Source: Nemophila menziesii (lineage: Eukaryota > Streptophyta > Magnoliopsida > Boraginales > Hydrophyllaceae). From it: a stretch of DNA of 64,000 nt. The stretch covers positions 3,782,001 through 3,846,000 of the forward strand of contig JARWIR010000043.1 of the NCBI GenBank assembly GCA_029959085.1, read 5' to 3'. Below are positions 58,435 to 64,000 of the stretch, one piece after another. The notes beneath the pieces were generated by a model. It saw only the letters and a program-made list of their open reading frames with translations, had not been told where the DNA came from and made no database searches. A program made the position numbers and the translations under genes. The first letter of the stretch is position 1. Every line of letters starts with the position of its first letter.

Positions 58435-59439
58435 CTAAACATTATATTGTTGTAATTGAACATCACTAGACTTCAAAGGAACATACTCTCCTAAATAAAC
58501 CTCAAGATGATCTGAAAGGCTTGATTTATCAATATTTTCATGGTGATAAGATTTGCATACGAAGTAAATTATCGTTTGAATGACCAATCCAACTAGAATT
58601 AACTTGAATAGTAACAAAAAACATAACACCCCAAAGCCAATCATCTTCCACGTCGCAAGTGACAACCATCTATGATGGACGACAGTCCTTTTAAATAAAT
58701 AATCCACTCCCACAAGAGACATATTCAGCATGAAGAATATAATTACTGTTATCAAAAGCTTCCCTTTTATCAATTTCTTGCTCTTGATCATCGCTTTGAA
58801 CCCGTATGAATCTTCCAATACAGTCACAACACTAGCTAGTTGCCATATTATGGTCATATACACAAACCCCACGATATATAAAATCATGAAAACGATGATA
58901 GCTATTGATTCAGCAGGTGTGTCAATAGCAATGGAAGCTATTAACACTATGACTAGAACCGCAACTACGTTGTAAGCAATGAAAGCTAAGAAAATAGCAA
59001 AGAAAGTTGCCATAAGCCTTTTCCAAACCTTGGGAACAACACTTAGAACTTTCTTAAAAGTGACTTCACGGGCTGTGTATATGCACGCTATGGTGTAAAC
59101 CACAGCTGAAGTTGAAAGAAGTGAGAATATGACAAGGAAAACGAAGTAAAGTACCCCAAAAACCCATTGGAGAGCTTCTTCTGACGAGATCAGATCATTG
59201 AGCTTATCGCGCCGTGTTGTGTTGGATCGAGTGTATCGTAATTGAAACTTTGCGTGCCAAATCTTGGAAGAAAGTAAGTGAGAGATTTCTAAGTGTGCTA
59301 AGAAGATGAAGGATAAAGGGAGGATCAAAGATAAGGTGATTTGGGTGAAGATTTTCCTCCATTTGTATATTATCTTGTATGCTTCAACATAAATATCAAA
59401 CAATCCCAGAAATTGCATCTCTTCTGGTTCTCTATCCAT
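58435..59439 (-). CDS. Plant multi-pass membrane protein, uncharacterised family
   Basis: Single-exon frame of 334 residues. The start is the ATG at 59437-59439 (MDREPEEMQFLG); upstream codons have no ATG. Six hydrophobic segments lie at about residues 30-48, 95-125, 140-172, 175-200, 220-242 and 260-290, so six membrane spans are likely. The hydrophilic loop after the first span contains the paired-basic region TRSNTTRRDKL. The conserved-looking segments WRKIFTQITLSLILPLSFIF, YTIACIYTAREVTFKKVLS and VPKVWKRLMATF match, from memory, a plant-only family including Arabidopsis proteins of unknown function (annotated in places as polyadenylate-binding-protein interactors). Reaction and partner are unknown. 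Confidence 0.82.
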   Translation of the reverse strand: MDREPEEMQFLGLFDIYVEAYKIIYKWRKIFTQITLSLILPLSFIFLAHLEISHLLSSKIWHAKFQLRYTRSNTTRRDKLNDLISSEEALQWVFGVLYFVFLVIFSLLSTSAVVYTIACIYTAREVTFKKVLSVVPKVWKRLMATFFAIFLAFIAYNVVAVLVIVLIASIAIDTPAESIAIIVFMILYIVGFVYMTIIWQLASVVTVLEDSYGFKAMIKSKKLIKGKLLITVIIFFMLNMSLVGVDYLFKRTVVHHRWLSLATWKMIGFGVLCFLLLFKLILVGLVIQTIIYFVCKSYHHENIDKSSLSDHLEVYLGEYVPLKSSDVQLQQYNV

Positions 59440-60470
59440 TTTTTGTATTATTTTTTGTGCCAAATTTGTTTAGATATGAAATAGCAATTGAATAAGAGGT
59501 TGGCTTTTGATAAAGAACTTAGGAGACTTTGCTTAGTCGTTTGGTTTGTAGAAGTCAATGGCTCTATTTCCTTGACAAACAATAAATTCTGTCTTCTTGC
59601 TTTTTCTTCGTTTTTTGGTCAAGTTAAGTAGGCTGGCGCGTTCGGTAAGGTAAAGAAACTTATGTGGTATACCGTATACTTTGTATTCCCGAAGAGTCGA
59701 CACATCTTTTTATGTAATATAATATTTAAAATTAAGACAATTAATTAATGATATGTAGTAGTAATTGTTTACTAGTATTTCGAAGATTTAGACACCGACA
59801 GTAAAGTTATCAAACTTTTGCAAAATTGAAAGTGGGTTTTAGCATAAAAGTAACCGTTAAAAAATGACCGTTGGAATTAACATACTCAATGAATACCTGT
59901 ACAAACTAAAAAGATTGCGAGCTAATTGGGTGATTCTTCTCGTCTTCTCAGTCGATATTATAGATAGGTAAGTGGATTTTGACATGGTTATCAAAACTTC
60001 ATGGGTTTGATAGAAGAGACTATTCTGTCTCCAGAAAGCAAGAAGATAGTCTCAACTTTGTGTAAGGATTCGGAAAAAGACATCTTCTCTTTCAATTGAC
60101 AAGACGATAGTTACGGTTATTGGTTTGATTTATTTGAATATGTGGTGGACATTAAGATTCTGGTATGCTCTCATAGTTCGATTAGAATTGGGATTTTCAG
60201 ATACATTAAGAGGATATGGAGGTTATGAGAATTTGCAAGATATGATCAAAGAAGCAAAGATCCGAACAGTGTATTGGGGGTTACGAGTATTTGCTCTCTC
60301 TTATTTCTTAACACGTAAACTCAATCTTTTTCCGGTTTGTTAATTGCGTAGGTGTAATTTATATATTGTAGTCTGAATTATGAAAGAATACTTAGAATAA
60401 TTATTGTCATAATTGATATCATAATGAAAAGGATGTGATTTTTGTATATTGTAATTTTTTTCCTTCACTA
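59440..60470. other. Upstream region and intergenic
   Basis: The part next to 59440 should hold the leader and promoter of the minus-strand membrane protein gene. The rest is AT-rich with no supported gene. From about 59940 there may be decayed copia sequence. Confidence 0.45.
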
Positions 60471-61630
60471 GGGGTTTTTTCACCGAATTTTTTCTAGTAA
60501 GATTTTAACGAGTCATACCAAATATTCATTGTCAAATAAGTACATATTCTTTTTCTCGATTAAGAAATGATATTACTAACATTTTATACTTTCAAGTAAA
60601 AATCTAGAAGACTTAGTAATTAAAGTTTTATTAACAACGACATAAGGTACAAGTCTGCAAGTATCTAATGTATAGGAAATATGTAATGTCGTAATGAGAA
60701 GGAAAATAATTGAAATTCTGTATTTTTTCCTTCACCACGGTTTTATCCATTGGATTTTCTTGGTAAGGTTTTAACGAGATAGATTGAATATGTGTCATAA
60801 CCCCCAACGATTGATGTACTCTTTTTCCGTCATCAAGTTTTGTCCCAATGGGGTTTCTTGATAAGGTTTTACCGAGGCATATCCTCCAGTGAATATCTAA
60901 GGGGAAGTGGTATGAAATATTTGTTTAAGTGGATTATTCAACATACCAAAAAGAAGTATGGTTAAGAATATATCGATGGTATTGTATGAGGATATTGTTG
61001 CTTGTACCACACATAATTAGAATGACTATATCAAAGGAGACAGAACAAAACATATTTCACCAAAGTCTCCTACACACGAGTTACAGAAGAATGTGGATAT
61101 TGAAACTCGACAGATACAATCATGTAAGCATTTTCTTACGAAATTATTTTACACCACAATATTCAAGAAGTTTGTCCACAATATTGAAATATGACAACTC
61201 AAAGATCTCTTGCCAACATCAGGGGAAGCGTAAACAAGATTGTACTCTTTTCCCTTCGTCCAAGTTTTGTCCCAATGCGTTTTCTTGGCAAGATTTTAAC
61301 GAGGCAGCGTTTCAAGATGATTAGTTCCATCTATATGTACTCTTTTCCCTTCGACCAAGTTTTTATCTCATGAGGCTTTTTTGGCAAAGTTTTAACAATG
61401 CATATTTCCTAATGGATGGACATCCAAGGGGGAGTATTATGAATAAATATTATATTTAATAATAGTGGATATCTAAATGACTAAGGATTTATTTTTCTAT
61501 TTATTGTGACAAGTGAAGGGCCAGTCTTTACCCTATAAATATATTTCTATTTTTTTGTAATAGGATTAGTGGTTTTGGAATACAAGAATTTTTTTTTTCA
61601 ATATCTTATTCTTCTTCTTTAGTTTATAAC
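60470..61630 (+). mobile_element. Ty1/copia 3' untranslated region and partial LTR
   Basis: A motif of the form CCAAGTTTTGTCCCAATGxGGTTT..TTGGxAAGxTTTTAACGAGGCA recurs at about 60472, 60730, 60822, 61250 and 61345. This is characteristic of the stretch between the copia reading frame and the 3' LTR in many plants. It is followed by a polypurine tract AAGGGGGAGT (61428-61437) and then by LTR-like sequence (ATTATGAATAAATATTA.., ACCCTATAAATA near 61530, a plausible TATA region). The 3' boundary of the LTR and a 5' LTR are not seen. Confidence 0.75.
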
Positions 61631-62058
61631 ATTTTTGTATTATATTAAAACTTATAGGATATATAATTGAAGAGATATTAGTTTAAAAGGTCTACAAACC
61701 CACCATTAGGTCCAACGTGATATTTCTCCCTCAAAGGGTCCAACGTTATAAAATGTATACCAGTCATACCCCTGCGTTTAACAATCTTTTCTGATTTTTT
61801 TGACATATTTATCGCTATGTAACGAATCCCATTTTTGTAGTGTATATAATAATAAATCACTTAATCATAGATAATATTATGGAAACTTTGTTACACTCAT
61901 ACACATTCAAAGATATTCACACCAACAGAGACACCACCATTTCGCAGCATGCATTACAATGCAATTCGATTAGAAGGTATGTTTTCAATCTAATATCTTG
62001 TTTTTTAGTTTAACAAAGTGACAAATCATCATTTGATACACATATAAATCATTATTTT
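61631..62058. other. Intergenic, nothing recognised
   Basis: AT-rich spacer. Confidence 0.55.
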
Positions 62059-62100
62059 GTGTTCAAGAGAATGTTATATGACTCCTTTTTGTGTATGAAT

Positions 62101-62303
62101 AAAATGAAATTTGATGCAGCTGCAAAAATCAATGTGATTAAAGAGGTACGAGCTTTTACAAGTCTGGGTTTAAAGGAAGCTAAAGATCTGGTTGATAAGG
62201 TACCTGTTTTAGTTAAGCAAGGAGCGACTAAAGAAGAGGCAAATGAGGTTATAGAAAAAAATTAAAGTAGTTGCCTGCTGGAGGATTTGCAGTAATGGAG
62301 TAG
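62101..62303 (+). pseudogene. Frameshifted organellar ribosomal protein L12 fragment
   Basis: The frame reads [20 protein letters not shown] then [13 protein letters not shown] then [13 protein letters not shown]. This is the C-terminal globular domain of bacterial-type L7/L12, the stalk protein that recruits elongation factors. In plants such proteins are nuclear-encoded and imported into mitochondria or plastids. One extra A in the A-run at about 62255-62262 creates a stop, and one extra C at about 62276 shifts again. With both offsets allowed for, the family's final residues would run to a stop at 62301-62303. The N-terminal domain and targeting peptide are absent, so it is a partial pseudogene, possibly a retrocopy. 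Confidence 0.65.
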
Positions 62304-63740
62304 TGTTCCGTGTTTTTGAATCTCTTTTTGTCAATGCCTGTGTGTTGTTACAATGAGCCAGAGTTAACTTTTTGGATTAAAGTTTAGTAATCTGTTTAAC
62401 ACTTTTGATGTCGAATGAGCGACCCAATCAGATGATTCTTGTTACAAGATACAATTTAATATGGTTTTGCATTTCTCAATAACAGTGTGTGATTCTTTTA
62501 TTAATATTCAGCTTTATCTACCCTTAGTTTGTTACATTTTTTTATTACAAAAATCAACATTTTAAACTGTCACACTGTCAAATAACACACACCAACTACT
62601 TGTTTTCTGCTATTTCAGTTTGACACACAACCCATTGTTTTTAATATTCACACCACCAAAATAGCAAACATTACCCGCCACTATTTATTAATATACGAAC
62701 AACAGTCTACACTATTGATTTTAACTAACACACCACCCAAATTACACTAATACACTGACTCATGTTTCTCACACAACATAACAAAAATTACAACTCACCA
62801 TTAAACACACTCAATCCGATATTTTACACGTATCCACCACCACTCATATCACAAATACAAATGTATTCTGACATTTCAATTTTATACAGATACGATCTCA
62901 AGGAACAACATGATATGACAACTAATAGAAGATAATTTAAAATAACCAAAAATTAATCATGCTTTAACAACTAATAGAAGATAAGTTAAAATAACCAAAA
63001 AAATCAATCATTTGATTTTTTGCATGGAATCAGGGAATTCCTGATGGGCAACTGACAATAGTTCGTGGACTTTGTCGGTCAATCACCCATAATTAAAAAA
63101 TCATAATATGAAAACTATTAGTGCAATTTTTACATAATATAGATATATGTGGTACAACTTTGTATAATATAAAAACCTATTTTATAATTTTTTTCATAAA
63201 ATATGGATTTCCAAGTAAATAGAAAAAAACATTTCTATGCTAGAACCTGTTGGCTTGAGGATTCTACGCATTACTAAACACTATGCACTTTTACTATAAT
63301 ACCCTCTCATTACCTTATATCATATCTGTTCATCTCTCCTTCTTATTTATTTATTTATTTATTTTCTTAATTTTTTATTAATTTTTTTCTGAGTTTTTAT
63401 TACGTTATCTTACCTGATATATTTTTTTTGGTACATTCACGGAGGTACGGACCCATGTTTTTTTAACGTTTTTAAGGTGGATAAAATGACTTTTTTATAT
63501 ATGTCCAAGGTTCCGGTTTTGTCTAAGTTCATGTCCAATGTAATCCAATGAAGTTCGTGTACCCAAGGGGGTGTATCCAAGTCCGTTATAGTCCATGTTT
63601 TTGATATATGTTTCATACATTAATTTTTTTTTACATAGATTCCTCAAGCTTTTAAATTTTTCACAGTAGTGTTTAATTAATTTTTCACTTGCAAATTAAT
63701 AAACTAGATTAGGTTTTAATTTTTAAACATTAATCCAAAA
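62304..63740. other. AT-rich intergenic with simple repeats
   Basis: CACACA-rich low-complexity sequence (62560-62870), a doubled 45-bp motif with CAACTAATAGAAGATAA (62920-62990) and (TTTA)n at about 63344-63366. No gene supported. Confidence 0.6.
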
Positions 63741-63754
63741 AATGCTACCGGTCC

Positions 63755-64000
63755 CTAATGTCTAGCCCCAACGGGCTGGCCCTAATGTACCAAACACAAA
63801 CAAATAATAGTATATAAATTTAATTAAACAAATAGAACATTATGGGTTGAACCAAGTTTTTACAAGAAAAAGAACAAAAAAGGGCTGGCCCTAATGGGCT
63901 GGACCCAAACATTTTGGTTAGGACAAGTAAAGGTTTTTTCTTTAAAAATATTAAAAATGGACTAAAAGCCCAAATAGGCTGGACCTAACACTGCTGGACC
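63755..64000. repeat. GGGCTGGCCCTAATG dispersed repeats at window end
   Basis: The motif GGGCTGG(C/A)CC(T/C)AA occurs about five times between 63760 and 64000, partly palindromic. The element runs off the window edge and is not identified. Confidence 0.45.

Noticed and set aside
60125..60343. Plus-strand 72-codon frame
   Set aside because: Lies in decayed copia-adjacent sequence with no recognisable domain or splice context.

Overview
The window is AT-rich, repeat-dense nuclear DNA of a flowering plant, most likely a eudicot. Genes have short GT-AG introns. The families present are plant-specific: a NAB-domain NETWORKED protein, an arabinogalactan protein and a plant-only multi-pass membrane family. 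The repeats (L1-type LINEs, Pack-MULEs, hAT, Stowaway and PIF-like MITEs, Ty1/copia and LTR remnants, tRNA-derived SINEs) are typical of plants. The species cannot be named from the sequence alone.

Layout. 1-11 kb: repeats, including a MITE (806-1039) and two Pack-MULEs of one TIR family. One MULE carries a VIRILIZER fragment (1153-2553); the other carries an F-box-associated-domain fragment and has a perfect 9-bp target duplication (5884-7675). Also here are a composite tandem array (3586-4339), a LINE RNase H fragment (4496-5590) and nested LTR sequence (7946-10228). 11-34 kb: a three-copy tandem segmental duplication (units about 10990-19497, 19498-26815, 26816-34115). 34-45 kb: LINE remnants, a probable solo LTR, a 75-bp minisatellite and MITEs. 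45-49 kb: a NET3-like gene and a classical arabinogalactan protein gene. 49-58 kb: copia remnant, SINE, and two LINEs, one split by a 2.3-kb hAT element. 58-64 kb: a membrane protein gene, a copia 3' end, a frameshifted L12 ribosomal pseudogene and AT-rich sequence.

The most striking content is in the tandem array. Each unit holds one seven-exon minus-strand gene. When spliced at canonical sites each encodes a 350-residue protein with an N-terminal C2H2 zinc finger and a C-terminal family-1 uracil-DNA glycosylase (UNG) fold. All three copies are open. All three lack the catalytic GQDPYH motif (GQEPEV instead) and the HPS leucine-loop motif, but keep the uracil-pocket Phe and Asn positions and the C terminus. 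This suggests an expanded, non-catalytic UNG-like reader or DNA-binding protein, which I do not recognise as a described plant gene. The copies carry different later insertions (hAT in the last intron and a MITE upstream in copy 1; a LINE upstream and a MITE downstream in copy 3; none in copy 2). The other copies give clean empty sites. Sequence sharing among the copies is mosaic, which points to gene conversion or unequal exchange.

Other working genes in the window (NET3-like, AGP, membrane protein) appear independent of the array and of each other.
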